A DNA stretch of 64,000 nucleotides, from NCBI RefSeq assembly GCF_023195515.1, contig NZ_JALPKR020000002.1, positions 2,147,001-2,211,000 of the forward strand, read 5' to 3'. Source of the DNA: Variovorax sp. S12S4. GTDB taxonomy: Bacteria > Pseudomonadota > Gammaproteobacteria > Burkholderiales > Burkholderiaceae_C. Below are positions 8,817 to 18,407 of this stretch, piece after piece. The notes beneath the pieces are model-generated. The model saw only the letters and a list, made by a program, of their open reading frames with translations. It made no database searches and had not been told where the DNA came from. The translations under genes and the position numbers were made by a program. Every line of letters begins with the position of its first letter. The first letter of the stretch is position 1.

Positions 8817-10885
8817 TGGCCTGGTACGACGGTTACCGCGCCTACGACGACGACACCCTGGCCACGCTCGCCAACCCCGGCCTGCTCCGGCGCGCCGCAA
8901 AGGACGTGGAGGCGGGCAAGGTCGCATGGGCGGAGCAGGGCGCGGAGGGCGGCGTGGTGGCGGCCGACGGCCAGCGCGTGCAGCTCGATGCGCGCGGCCC
9001 GCAGCAGGCGCGCTGCGACTGCCCCGCACCGGGCATCTGCAAACACATACTCGGCGCGGCGCTGTGGCTGCGCGCGTTGGAGCCGGCGGCGCCGGGCATC
9101 GCAGCCGGAGTGCCCTCGGCCGAGCAGGAAGAGAGACAGGCGCCGCCCGTTGCCGACCCGCTCGCGGAAATCCTCGCGCTCGATGCCGCGGCACTCTTCA
9201 AGGCCGCGGGCGCGGCGGCCGTGCGGCGCGCCGCAGCGGCTGCCAGCAGCGTCGTCGAATGGCGGGTGCAGGGCGGCACCCTCGTCATGGACTTGCCCGA
9301 GCTCGGCGCCTCATGCCGATGGGTGGCGGGTGCGGGCTATGCGGGCATGGTGTCCGAGGTACCTGCCGCGGAGCGCAAGGCGGTGCACCTGATCGCCATT
9401 GCGGCGCTGCGCAGCGCGCACGCGCAGCCCCTCGCATGGCCCGAGGGCGCGCGGCCCGCACCGGTCGAAGACACCGCGCGCCTCGGCGAGCGGGAGCGTG
9501 CGTTCCTGCTGCAGGTCGAATCGATGTTGGAAGAACTGCTCACGGGCGGCCTCTCGCATGTGAGCGAGCTGACGTCGGCGCGCCTCCTGGCACTCAACAT
9601 GTCGGCGCGCGGCGAGGGCTTGCCGCGCCTGGCGGCCTTGCTGCGCAACCTTGGCGGCACGGTCGACCTGCTGGTGCGGCGCGACCACCGCGCCGAGGAG
9701 CGCGACGCCTTCGCGCTCATGGCGCGTATCCATGCGCTGTGCGCGGCGCTTGCGCGGGCCGAGGGCGAGCTCGCCGTGGCATTGCGCGGCCGGCTCAAGC
9801 GCGACTTCGACGAATCGGCCGCCCTCGACCTGCTGCCGCTCGGTGCCCATTGGTGGCAGACGCGTGGCGGCGCGCGCGGGCTCACCGTGGCGTTCTGGGA
9901 CCTGGCCGGTGCGCGCGTGCTGCAGGCTTCGCTGGCCCGGCCCGACGGAAGCGACACGGCCTTCACGCGCAGCGGCGCATGGTCCGCCAACGCGCTGTGG
10001 TCCGGCGCGGGCGCCGCGCAAAACGTGTGCGAAGCCGCCTTGCGCCTCGAGCAACCCCGCCTCGCCGAAGACGGCCGCCTGGCGGTGGGCGGCGCCACGC
10101 GAGCGCAGCCCCTGCCCGCGTGGGCGGCCGACGATCCGCGGCTGAAGTCGATCGGCTGCGGCAACTGGTCCGAACTCGGCGAGCGCCTGCGCGGCGCCAC
10201 CGGCCTTGCGGCCGAGCCTTTCGATGCGGTGCTGCTGCGGCCTTCCGACACGCGCGCGCCGGTGCTCGACGAAGCACAGCAGCGCCTCGACTGGCTGGTG
10301 CAGGACGACGCGGGCCAATGGCTGCGGCTTGGCATTCCCATTGGTCCGGAGCACCGGCAGCGCGTCGACAACCTCGACCGCCTCACCGCGCGCCGCGCGC
10401 CGGTGCACGGGGTGCTGGTGCGCATCGAGCGCTCCGCCGCGAGCACCGAACTCATGCCCATTGCCGTGCTGAGCAGCAATGCGAAGAAGGCGTTGCAGGC
10501 CGTGTCGCTCGACTTTGCCGACGAGGCCGCGCGCACCACGTCGCTGGCCAACCGGATCCTGCGCATGTTCGAGGCGCGGCAGCAGCAACGGCAGGCGGCG
10601 CCCGTGGGTTCGCCCACGCTGGCGGCGCGCCTGCTCGCGCCGGTGACCGAGGTGGCCGAGACGCAAGCCGCCACGGGGCGCATGGCGTTGACCGTGGCGC
10701 AGCGGCAGCGCCTGCACGATGCACTCGACCGCGCAGGCTCGGTCGGCCTGGAGGTGCTGTCGAGTGCGCTGCGCGCGCACCTTGCCGCGCCCGCCGCGGT
10801 GCCGTTGCTGAAGCTGGGCTTTCTGTGCCAGTTGCTTGGTGAACTCGACGGCTTGCCGGAGCAAAGAAAAGCGCAGCCGGCTTAG
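8816..10885 (+). CDS. SWIM zinc-finger domain protein (YehQ-like)
   Basis: 689-residue protein whose N-terminus carries a SWIM finger, C67-x-C69-x5-C75-x-H77 (CDCPAPGICKH), a zinc-binding motif for DNA or protein contact. The remaining 600 residues are Ala/Leu/Arg-rich and largely helical without a recognised catalytic motif. E. coli YehQ is the best-known relative and has the same genomic company. The start codon overlaps the VWA stop, indicating translational coupling. The gene is intact and has the extreme third-position GC of its neighbours, so it does not look recently acquired. Function unknown. Confidence 0.85.
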   Translation: MAWYDGYRAYDDDTLATLANPGLLRRAAKDVEAGKVAWAEQGAEGGVVAADGQRVQLDARGPQQARCDCPAPGICKHILGAALWLRALEPAAPGIAAGVPSAEQEERQAPPVADPLAEILALDAAALFKAAGAAAVRRAAAAASSVVEWRVQGGTLVMDLPELGASCRWVAGAGYAGMVSEVPAAERKAVHLIAIAALRSAHAQPLAWPEGARPAPVEDTARLGERERAFLLQVESMLEELLTGGLSHVSELTSARLLALNMSARGEGLPRLAALLRNLGGTVDLLVRRDHRAEERDAFALMARIHALCAALARAEGELAVALRGRLKRDFDESAALDLLPLGAHWWQTRGGARGLTVAFWDLAGARVLQASLARPDGSDTAFTRSGAWSANALWSGAGAAQNVCEAALRLEQPRLAEDGRLAVGGATRAQPLPAWAADDPRLKSIGCGNWSELGERLRGATGLAAEPFDAVLLRPSDTRAPVLDEAQQRLDWLVQDDAGQWLRLGIPIGPEHRQRVDNLDRLTARRAPVHGVLVRIERSAASTELMPIAVLSSNAKKALQAVSLDFADEAARTTSLANRILRMFEARQQQRQAAPVGSPTLAARLLAPVTEVAETQAATGRMALTVAQRQRLHDALDRAGSVGLEVLSSALRAHLAAPAAVPLLKLGFLCQLLGELDGLPEQRKAQPA

Positions 10886-10979
10886 AACCTTTGGCTTCGG
10901 TTGTTTCCGCAGGCCGCGAGTTGGCCAAAGCGTCACGCCCAACTGCCAAAATCAGCCCCCAGGAGAACGAGGAGAACGC

Positions 10980-13900
10980 ATGGGATTTCTGGACAAGATC
11001 TTGGGCGCCGTCACGGGCGGCGCCAGCCCCGCAGCCGCCAACGGCCTGACGCGCGAGCAGGCGCAGCTGTTGAAGCAGGCCTTCGAGCCGCTCGAAAAAG
11101 CAGGCAAGGAGCTGCCCGACAAGGCCGCCGCATTCCTCGTCGACGGCACGCAGGAAACCGTGCTGCTCGATCTGCAGGCTGCCAGGTCCTTCGAGCCCGG
11201 GCAACTGCTCGGAGACCCCGGCCGCCTGCGCTGGGGCTACAGCAACTACCAGAACAAGCCGCTGGAGAAGATCGGCAACCAGAGCCTCGAGCAGCGCGGC
11301 CGCTTCTACGCCAGCGTGAATGCCGGTGCGCCCCCGCTCGATGTGCTGGTGCGGCTGGGCAAGCTGCTTGCGGCGGCCGACGGCGGGCAATCGCTCGAGC
11401 ATCCCGGCGCGCCGGTGCCGGAGTGGCTTCAGTACCTCGTCAACGACGCGGTGTTCGCGAGCTTCAACAAGAGCGGCTCCAGCAACGCCGCCGACCGCGA
11501 TCTTGCCAAGCACCGGCCCGCGTGGAACGTGCATCTCATTGCCGCCCTGCTCGCGCACGAAGGGCTCGACCCGCACCTCGCGCTGCAGGAGGTCTTCGAG
11601 CGCAAGGGCCTGGACAGCTGGTACCACGACCGGCTCGACGGCCTGGTCGACGCCCCTGCCGTGGCCGACTACATGCGCAGCCAGCGCGAGGCCACCGAGG
11701 CATTGCCTGCAAAGCTGTCGGCCGCGGGCCGCGTTCTGCTGGCCAGGCGCATCGGCAAGGACAAGGCGCTCTTGAACGACTTTGCACCGCTCTTCGTGCG
11801 CCTGGCCATCGACGGCAGCAAGACGGTGCGCGCCGAGGCGACGCCGCACCTGGAGGGCATTGCCGAGGCGCAGCGGCTCGAACTCCTCGGGCAACTGCTG
11901 AAAGACGGCGACACCACCCAGCGGACGCAGGCCGCCGAACTGCTTGCGCGCCTGCCGGGCGACGCCGCGCGCGCGCTGCTCGACGCTGCGGCCGGCACCG
12001 AGACCAGCAAGGCCGTGCAGCAGGCCATCCGCTCGGCCATGTCGCGGCTCGACGCGGCGGGCGATGCGGGCGAGCTCGAATTGCCCGAGCCGCCGGCATG
12101 GCAGCCCTTCGAGGACATTCCGCTCGGTGAAGAGGCGGTGCAACTGCTCATTGCCAACCGACTCGAGCTGCTCGAGAAGAACCGCCTCGCGGCCGAGGCC
12201 GAGATCGAGGAGAACAAGGCCTCCAAGCAGACCTACAGGTACAAGTGGCGCCAGGACAACTACGCCGCCCACAAGAAGCTCACCGACGAGGACATGCGCG
12301 TGGCCGTGCGCGTGCTCAACGGGCAGGGCAGCAAGCACGACCAGAACCGCGTGAAGAACGGCCAACTGCACCAGGTGGTGGGTTTCGGCAATCGCCTGCA
12401 GTCCATGCCTGGGTTCGGCATGCCGCACCTGATCCGCTGGCTGGCCGTCTCCCGCCACTGGAGCAGCTTCTGGTTCGACGACGGCTTTCACAAATGGCTC
12501 GGGCGCCAGCCCGTGGGCTCGGTCGACCTGCGCGCGCTGGCCGAGTTGCTCCAGCGCTCCGGCATGCCGATCGACGATGTGGCCCACACCGCGCTCTACC
12601 AGTACTGGAACCAACCCACGGCGGTCGAGGTGCTGCCCGCCGACCGCGTGTGGCCCTTCTTCGCGGAGCACCCCGAGTACATCGACGAAGGCCTGGGCCT
12701 TGTCGCGCCGCCAAAGCGCGAAGGCCGCCAGACCCAGCTCGACCTGAACGCCACGCTGCGCACGCTGGCCATCTTTCCGACTGTGCAGGCACGCTGGCTG
12801 CCGCGCGTGATGGAACTGGCGCTCGGCGAAGGCAAGACGCACCGCGCCGCCGCGCAGAAGGCGCTGTCGATGTTGCCCGACATCGGCCGGCGCGTGGTCG
12901 AGTCGCTCGGCTCCACCAAGAGCGAGGTGCGCATCGAGGCCGCCAACTGGCTGGCCGAGCTCAAGTACGCCGATGCCGTGCCCGCCATTACCAAGGCGCT
13001 CGAGAAGGAAACCCGCGAGACCGTGCGTGCGGCCTATCTCACGGCGCTCGAGGCGCTGGGCGACGACATCTCCGCGCGCCTTGGGCCTGCGATTCTTCTG
13101 GCTGAAGCAAAGAAGGGCCTGAAGGCCAAGCCTCCGGCTGGCCTTGCGTGGTTCTCCCTCGACGCACTGCCCGCCTGCAAATGGCTGGACGGCAGCCCGG
13201 TGGAACCCGAGATCGTGCGCTGGTGGGTGGTGCTCGCCTGCAAGCTCAAGGAACCGGGCGGCAACGCGCTGCTCACGCGCTACCTCGGCCTGCTCGACGC
13301 AGCCAGTCGCCAGGCCGTCGGCAGTTTGGTGCTGCGCCAGTTCATTGCGCACGACACGCGCCACCCCACGCTCGACGAAGGCATTGCGCATGCCAACGCC
13401 AACGCGCCGCAGCGCTACCAGGGCAACCAGCAGCGCTACCAGAACGCGAAGGCCGAGCACAAGCAGTACTACGAAGCCGACTTCCAGAAGACGCAGGATC
13501 AGGTCTTCGAAGAGTGCAAGCGCGAGAAGATGAGCGAATACCTCGGCAGCGCGATCGGTGAAAAAGGCATCCTCGCCCTGACGGCCCACACACCGGGGCA
13601 CGAGGTCGTCACGCTGCTGCAGCAGTACATGCGCGACCACTATCAGCGCCGGTCGCAGATCGAAGCCATGCTCGAAGGCGTGGCGCCGGGCAACGACCCC
13701 GTGGTGATCCAGCTGCTGCTGGGCCTATCGCGCCGCTACCGCACGGCCTCGGTCCAGGAGAAGGCGCGCGCGCTGGTGCAGCAGATTGCCGACCGCAACA
13801 GCTGGACGCAGGACCAGCTCGCCGACCGCACCATTCCCACCGCGGGCCTGGACGACACCGGCAAGCTCGAACTCGCGTACGGCGACCGCATCTTCACCAT

Positions 13901-14807
13901 GGTGCTCGACGCCGCGATGAAGCCCGAACTGCGCAACCCCGAAGGCAAGGTCGTCAAGGCGCTGCCCGAGCCGCGCCAGAACGATGACCCCGCCCTCATC
14001 AAGGACGCGAAGGCCCAGTTCTCGACCAGCAAGAAAGAGCTCAAGCAGGTCATCGACCTGCAGACCGCGCGGCTGTTCGAGGCCATGTGCACGGGCCGCG
14101 TCTGGCCGCAGGCCGAGTGGCGCGAATACCTGCACCGGCACCCGATTGCCGGGCGGCTGATACAGCGGCTCGTGTGGCTCGAGCTGGACGCGGAAGGCGC
14201 GGTGCGCGGCAGCTTCCGCCCTACCGAGGACGGCAGCCTGATCGACACGCAGGACGACGAGGTCGAGCTCGCGGCCGACAGCCAGCTGCGCCTGGGCCAT
14301 GCCTCGCTGGTGGACGAGGCCACGGCCGCCGCGTGGAACAAGCACTTCAAGGACTACAAGCTGGTGCCGCTCTTCGCCCAGATGACGCGCAAGCCGCCGG
14401 CTGTGGCGTTCATCGACGACAAGAGCCAGCCGGTGAGCGAGATCAACGACCGGCTGGGCTGGATCAGCGACACCTTCACGCTGCGCGGCAGCTTTGCCAA
14501 GCTCGGCTACCAGCGCGCGCAGGCCGAGGACGGCGGCTTCTTCTATCAGTACACCAAGGAATTCTCATCGGCCGGCGTGCGCGTGGCCATCGAGTTCTCG
14601 GGCAATACCCTGCCGGAGGAAAACGTGCCCGCAGCGCTCAAGACACTGGGCTTCGAGGACATGAAGACCCGCGGCTACAGCGACCGTGCGCTGCCGCTGT
14701 CGAGCGTGCCGCCGGTGCTGCTGGCCGAGGCCTATGCCGATTACCTGGCCATTGCCCAGGCCTGCGCCGGGTTCGATGCGGGCTGGGAAAAGAAGATGCC
14801 TTGGTAA
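10980..14807 (+). CDS. Giant DUF4132-domain protein (YehI/MolR-like)
   Basis: 1275-residue protein. The ATG at 10980 follows a doubled AGGAGAACGAGGAGAACGC ribosome site. The middle contains HEAT-like helical repeats (for example EVRIEAANWLAELKYADAVPAITKAL, cited in part, around residues 640-680). The last 250 residues match the DUF4132 signature seen in E. coli YehI: PIAGRLIQRLVWLEL, HASLVDEATAAAWNKHFKDY, then a C-terminus around SSVPPVLLAEAYADY. No enzymatic motif was recognised. The size, the repeats and the constant association with SWIM, VWA and MoxR genes suggest a scaffold or substrate-recognition subunit (inference). A gap of 94 bp separates it from the SWIM gene and shows no terminator. 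Confidence 0.85.
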   Translation: MGFLDKILGAVTGGASPAAANGLTREQAQLLKQAFEPLEKAGKELPDKAAAFLVDGTQETVLLDLQAARSFEPGQLLGDPGRLRWGYSNYQNKPLEKIGNQSLEQRGRFYASVNAGAPPLDVLVRLGKLLAAADGGQSLEHPGAPVPEWLQYLVNDAVFASFNKSGSSNAADRDLAKHRPAWNVHLIAALLAHEGLDPHLALQEVFERKGLDSWYHDRLDGLVDAPAVADYMRSQREATEALPAKLSAAGRVLLARRIGKDKALLNDFAPLFVRLAIDGSKTVRAEATPHLEGIAEAQRLELLGQLLKDGDTTQRTQAAELLARLPGDAARALLDAAAGTETSKAVQQAIRSAMSRLDAAGDAGELELPEPPAWQPFEDIPLGEEAVQLLIANRLELLEKNRLAAEAEIEENKASKQTYRYKWRQDNYAAHKKLTDEDMRVAVRVLNGQGSKHDQNRVKNGQLHQVVGFGNRLQSMPGFGMPHLIRWLAVSRHWSSFWFDDGFHKWLGRQPVGSVDLRALAELLQRSGMPIDDVAHTALYQYWNQPTAVEVLPADRVWPFFAEHPEYIDEGLGLVAPPKREGRQTQLDLNATLRTLAIFPTVQARWLPRVMELALGEGKTHRAAAQKALSMLPDIGRRVVESLGSTKSEVRIEAANWLAELKYADAVPAITKALEKETRETVRAAYLTALEALGDDISARLGPAILLAEAKKGLKAKPPAGLAWFSLDALPACKWLDGSPVEPEIVRWWVVLACKLKEPGGNALLTRYLGLLDAASRQAVGSLVLRQFIAHDTRHPTLDEGIAHANANAPQRYQGNQQRYQNAKAEHKQYYEADFQKTQDQVFEECKREKMSEYLGSAIGEKGILALTAHTPGHEVVTLLQQYMRDHYQRRSQIEAMLEGVAPGNDPVVIQLLLGLSRRYRTASVQEKARALVQQIADRNSWTQDQLADRTIPTAGLDDTGKLELAYGDRIFTMVLDAAMKPELRNPEGKVVKALPEPRQNDDPALIKDAKAQFSTSKKELKQVIDLQTARLFEAMCTGRVWPQAEWREYLHRHPIAGRLIQRLVWLELDAEGAVRGSFRPTEDGSLIDTQDDEVELAADSQLRLGHASLVDEATAAAWNKHFKDYKLVPLFAQMTRKPPAVAFIDDKSQPVSEINDRLGWISDTFTLRGSFAKLGYQRAQAEDGGFFYQYTKEFSSAGVRVAIEFSGNTLPEENVPAALKTLGFEDMKTRGYSDRALPLSSVPPVLLAEAYADYLAIAQACAGFDAGWEKKMPW

Positions 14808-14828
14808 CCGTCGGCAATCCCAACACGC

Positions 14829-15434
14829 ATGGCCCTCACACTCGACCCTGAAGATACGCGCGCACGCATCCACGAGCTCGTGTGGTGCGGCTTTTATCCC
14901 GATGCCGACGTCGAGTGGCTGATCACCGACGAGTATCTCGACCCGGACGAGCTCACGGGCGAGGACCGCGCCTGGGTCAAGGCCGAGGCCGCGCGCATCT
15001 GCGCCGCCAAGCGTGCCGACGAGGCCCGGTGGCCCGAGCAGACGGAGTACGACCGCCTCGAAGCCGTGTTCGCCCAGTTGCGCAGCGAAAAGATCATTGC
15101 CCTGCACCGCGCCGGCAACACGCTGTCCGACGGCCATGACGATGTGCGCGAACAGTGGCGCGCCGCGGGGCGCCTGGAATCGGGCACTCGCGGCTGCTGC
15201 TTCTATCACTCGCAGGACCTGGACTCTGCGGTGCGCACCGGCCGCATGCACCTGGCGTTCAGCGGCGGCATGATCCCGGAGATCGAACAGCGCGAGGCCA
15301 ACACCGTCGCCATCGGCCACCGCATCGTCGAGCTGTTGCGCGCGGCCGGTTTCGAGGCCCGCTGGAACGGCGACGTCAGCCAGCGTATCGAAGCCGACCT
15401 GGGCCAGTGGCGCAAGCGAGGCCCCTCGGTGTGA
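14829..15434 (+). CDS. Conserved hypothetical protein, DUF6891-like
   Basis: 201-residue soluble, acidic protein starting 21 bases after the DUF4132 stop. Visible features are a helical N-terminus (ARIHELVWCGFYPDADVEWL), a central KIIALHRAGNTLSDGHDDVRE segment with the HRAGxTxSDG pattern I associate with DUF6891, a GCCFYHSQDLDSAV strand, and a C-terminal IVELLRAAGFEARWNGD. No signal peptide or TM segment. The stop codon overlaps the next start as GTGA, so it belongs to the operon. The family assignment is from memory of the motif and is moderate; the function is unknown. Confidence 0.7.
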   Translation: MALTLDPEDTRARIHELVWCGFYPDADVEWLITDEYLDPDELTGEDRAWVKAEAARICAAKRADEARWPEQTEYDRLEAVFAQLRSEKIIALHRAGNTLSDGHDDVREQWRAAGRLESGTRGCCFYHSQDLDSAVRTGRMHLAFSGGMIPEIEQREANTVAIGHRIVELLRAAGFEARWNGDVSQRIEADLGQWRKRGPSV

Positions 15435-17289
15435 GCGCCGAAGTCTGGCAGCCGCCGCGCCGCATCGACGCTGTCGATTTCTGGCTGCGCTCCAGGCTGC
15501 TGGCTACGGCTCATGCATTGCGCGAGGCGCTGCGGCCTTCGGCACGGCGTTGGCCTGGCGGCACTCAGGCCCTGGCCGATGCGCCCGTGCTGGCGCAGTA
15601 CCGCACCGCGCTCTGGTCCGACGGCCGCGATGACGAATTCCCTCTGGTGGCCGGCAAGGTGCAGAACCTGCGCGTGGCGCGCCGCGCTTTCGACGCTGTC
15701 GAGGTGCCGGCCGGCGAGGTGCTGAGCTTCTGGCGCCAGCTGGGCCGGCCGGGCGCAGGGCGCGGCTTCGTGGCGGGCCGGGAGCTGCGTGCGGGTTGCG
15801 TGGTGCCTACGCTGGCCGGCGGCCTTTGCCAGCTGTCCAACGCGCTTGCCACCGCCGCGGCGCGTGCGGGCCTTGAGCTCGTGGAGCGGCATGGCCATAC
15901 GGCGCGGGTCGAGCAGGCGGCCGAAGCCGCGGACGATGCAGTCGACGCAACGGTGTTCTGGAACTACGTCGACCTGAAGGTGCGCGCCAGGCATGACTGG
16001 CGGCTCGAGGTGGAGCTGACCGCCACCGAGCTGGTGCTGCGCATTCGTGCGCGTTCGTCCCTGGCGGTGCCGGTGGCGCCGCCCGGCATGCCGAGGGTGG
16101 TGCGAAAGGGCGCCAGCCAGGCGCTGCCGATGGCACGCGGCTGCCTGAGTTGCGAGCAGACGGATTGCTTTCGCCATCGGCCATCGCCCCTGGTTGCACA
16201 GCAAGGGCGCACGGCTGTGCTGCTCGATGCCGTCACGCCCGAATTTGCGCGCTACCTGGACGCACACCATGCCGGTGCAGACCGCATGCAGCCGGTGCCG
16301 ATGCGGCTCGCTTTCTGGCGGCCGCTGCCAGCCGCCCTTCGGCCGGACGGCTCCGCGGCGATCCGCCCTTGGTGGACGAGCCTGCGCCGCGCACTGTGGC
16401 AGCGGCTCTGGGCGCGCCACGCAGGCCGGCGGCAGGCCAGCCTGATCGATGGCCAGCGCTGGCTGGCGCTTGCCTTTGCCGCGCGCCTGAAACCCGAACA
16501 CACGCAACTGGTGGTGGACCAGGCCTTGCTCCCGCACCTTCAGCAGACCGGCGCACTCGACGGCCGCCGCATCACGGTGCTGGCCGGCGCCTTGCCAATG
16601 GCGGAGATCGAACGGCGGCTCGATGCGGCCGCACGCCAATGGCCCGAAGACGCCACGCTGCGCGACTTCGCGCCGCGCCCGCGCTGGTGCGGGCCGAGGG
16701 TGCCGCGTTGGCGCGGGCGGCGGCGTTGGTTACGCCGCATGCGGAAACCGCGGACCACCTGTCCCTTGCTGCACCGCAGGCCTCGGTGGTGCGGCTCGAC
16801 TGGGTGCAACCGGCCGTGCAATCCAACGCACAACCTGTTGCTACGAGCGATGAACCGCCGCTGATCGTGTTTGCCGCGAGTTCGCTTGCCCGCAAGGGCG
16901 CGCGCGAACTGGCTGCCGCGCTTCAGGGTTGGCCCTGCCGCCTGCGCGTGCTGGGCTCGCCCTCGGGAGACACGCAAATGTGGCGCGGCATCGACCGCGT
17001 CGACCATATGGACTGGCGCGGCGGCGACTGGCTCCGCGGCGCTTGCGTGGTCGTGCTGCCAGCCCATGTCGAGCATGCGCCGCGCGCGCTCCTCCGCGCC
17101 CTGGCGGCCCATGTGCCGGTCGTGGCCTCGACCGCCTGCGGCCTTGCAGGTCTTGCGGGCGTGCGCCAGGTCAGGGCGGGAGACGTGGAAGGCCTGCGCG
17201 CTGCGCTGCGTGCCTCGATCGCCACCGCACCAGCGGCTACGATCACCCACGCCGACCTACAGAAGCAACCAGCAGCAACACCATCATGA
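15431..17289 (+). pseudogene. VanW-domain protein fused to glycosyltransferase-like domain, apparent frameshift
   Basis: GTG at 15431 overlaps the previous stop. Residues about 60-230 are a VanW domain (AGKVQNLRVARRAFDAVEVPAGEVLSFW in part; GGLCQLSNAL is the family hallmark). A Cys cluster follows (CLSCEQTDCFRH). The C-terminal part resembles a GT-B glycosyltransferase: LALAFAARLKPEHTQLVVDQ, then ALVTPHAETADHL, LIVFAASSLARKGARELAAAL, and a final nucleotide-sugar-type strand with APRALLRALAAHVPVVAS. The two parts are in different frames; the switch lies at about 16675-16683, where one extra C in the CCC run at 16678-16680 would restore a 619-residue protein. The restored frame ends in an ATGA overlap with the MoxR gene, which supports the second frame being real. 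Confidence 0.72.
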
Positions 17290-18407
17290 GCACCGGCACA
17301 TCACCGTCTTCTTCCCCTGCAACGCAGGCCGTGCGCCTGGCCCCGGAGGCGCGCTATGCGGACGAGCTTGCGCGCCTGCATGCGGCCGACACCGATGCGC
17401 GGCCCACCGGATGGAAGCTCTCGCCGCGCGCGGTGCGGCGCTTCATCCTCGGCGACGAGAAGCTGCAGGTGAGCCGCAAGTTCTACGGCGACGATCCGCT
17501 GGTGGACCGCGCCATCGTCACGCTCATGGGCCACCAGGGCCTGATGCTGGTGGGCGAGCCGGGCACCGCCAAGTCGCTGCTCTCGGAACTGCTCGCGGCC
17601 GCCATCAGCGGCGATTCGGGGCTCACGGTGCAGGGCACGGCCGGCACCACCGAAGACCACATCAAGTACAGCTGGAACTACGCGCTGCTGCTGGCCGAGG
17701 GGCCGAGCCAGCGCGCGCTGGTGCCTTCTCCGCTCTACCAGGCCATGCGCGCGGGCAAGCTGGTGCGCTTCGAGGAAATCACGCGCTGCCCGCCCGAGAT
17801 CCAGGACGTGCTGATTTCGCTGATGAGCGACAAGCAGCTCATGATTCCGGAGCTGGGCGACGATGCCCGGCTCTATGCACAGCGCGGCTTCAACATCATT
17901 GCCACGGCCAACCTGCGCGACCGCGGCGTGCACGAGATGTCGTCCGCGCTCAAGCGCCGCTTCAACTTCGAAACGGTAAAGCCCATCCGCGACCATTCGT
18001 TCGAGGTCGAGCTGGTGATGGCCCAGTTGAAGCGCGAACTCGACGGCGGCGGCGAATCGCCGGTCGATGTGCCGCGCGACGTGGTGGCGCTGCTGGTCAC
18101 CACCTTCCAGGAACTGCGCTCGGGCCAGACGCAGGATGGCACCGCCATCAAGGGCCTCGATGCCGTCATGTCCACCGCGGAGGCCGTGAACGTGGCTTAT
18201 GCGGCGGCCCTGCAGGCGCGCCATTTCAACGGCGGCCAGCTCACTGCGCGCGAGATCGCGGGCCAGCTGCAAGGGGTGGTTCTGAAGGACAGCACCGACG
18301 ACGTGAAGCGCGTGCGCCACTACTTCGACACGGTGGTGCGCGAACGCGGCAAGCGCGAGGCGCAATGGAAGACCTTTCACGACGCGGCGCGCGCGCTGTG
18401 GCAGTAG
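17286..18407 (+). CDS. MoxR-family AAA+ ATPase (YehL-like)
   Basis: 373-residue MoxR-type AAA+ ATPase, presumably a hexameric remodelling enzyme working with the VWA protein of the same operon. Walker A is GEPGTAKS (residues 90-97). The Walker B position reads KLVRFEEI, with Glu where an Asp is usual. Sensor 1 is IIATANLRDRGVH, and the arginine-finger region is SSALKRRFNFE. A C-terminal lid helical domain ends in AARALWQ. The ATG overlaps the preceding stop (ATGA, 17286-17289). A region of about 40 residues before the AAA core includes KLSPRAVRRFILGD, as in YehL-like proteins. Client and process are unknown. Confidence 0.9.
   Translation: MSTGTSPSSSPATQAVRLAPEARYADELARLHAADTDARPTGWKLSPRAVRRFILGDEKLQVSRKFYGDDPLVDRAIVTLMGHQGLMLVGEPGTAKSLLSELLAAAISGDSGLTVQGTAGTTEDHIKYSWNYALLLAEGPSQRALVPSPLYQAMRAGKLVRFEEITRCPPEIQDVLISLMSDKQLMIPELGDDARLYAQRGFNIIATANLRDRGVHEMSSALKRRFNFETVKPIRDHSFEVELVMAQLKRELDGGGESPVDVPRDVVALLVTTFQELRSGQTQDGTAIKGLDAVMSTAEAVNVAYAAALQARHFNGGQLTAREIAGQLQGVVLKDSTDDVKRVRHYFDTVVRERGKREAQWKTFHDAARALWQ

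Noticed and set aside
10452..13640. Open frame of over 1000 codons on the minus strand opposite DUF4132
   Set aside because: Antisense shadow of a real GC-rich gene; the composition is His/Arg/Gln-rich with no family pattern, and the plus-strand DUF4132 protein is recognisable throughout.
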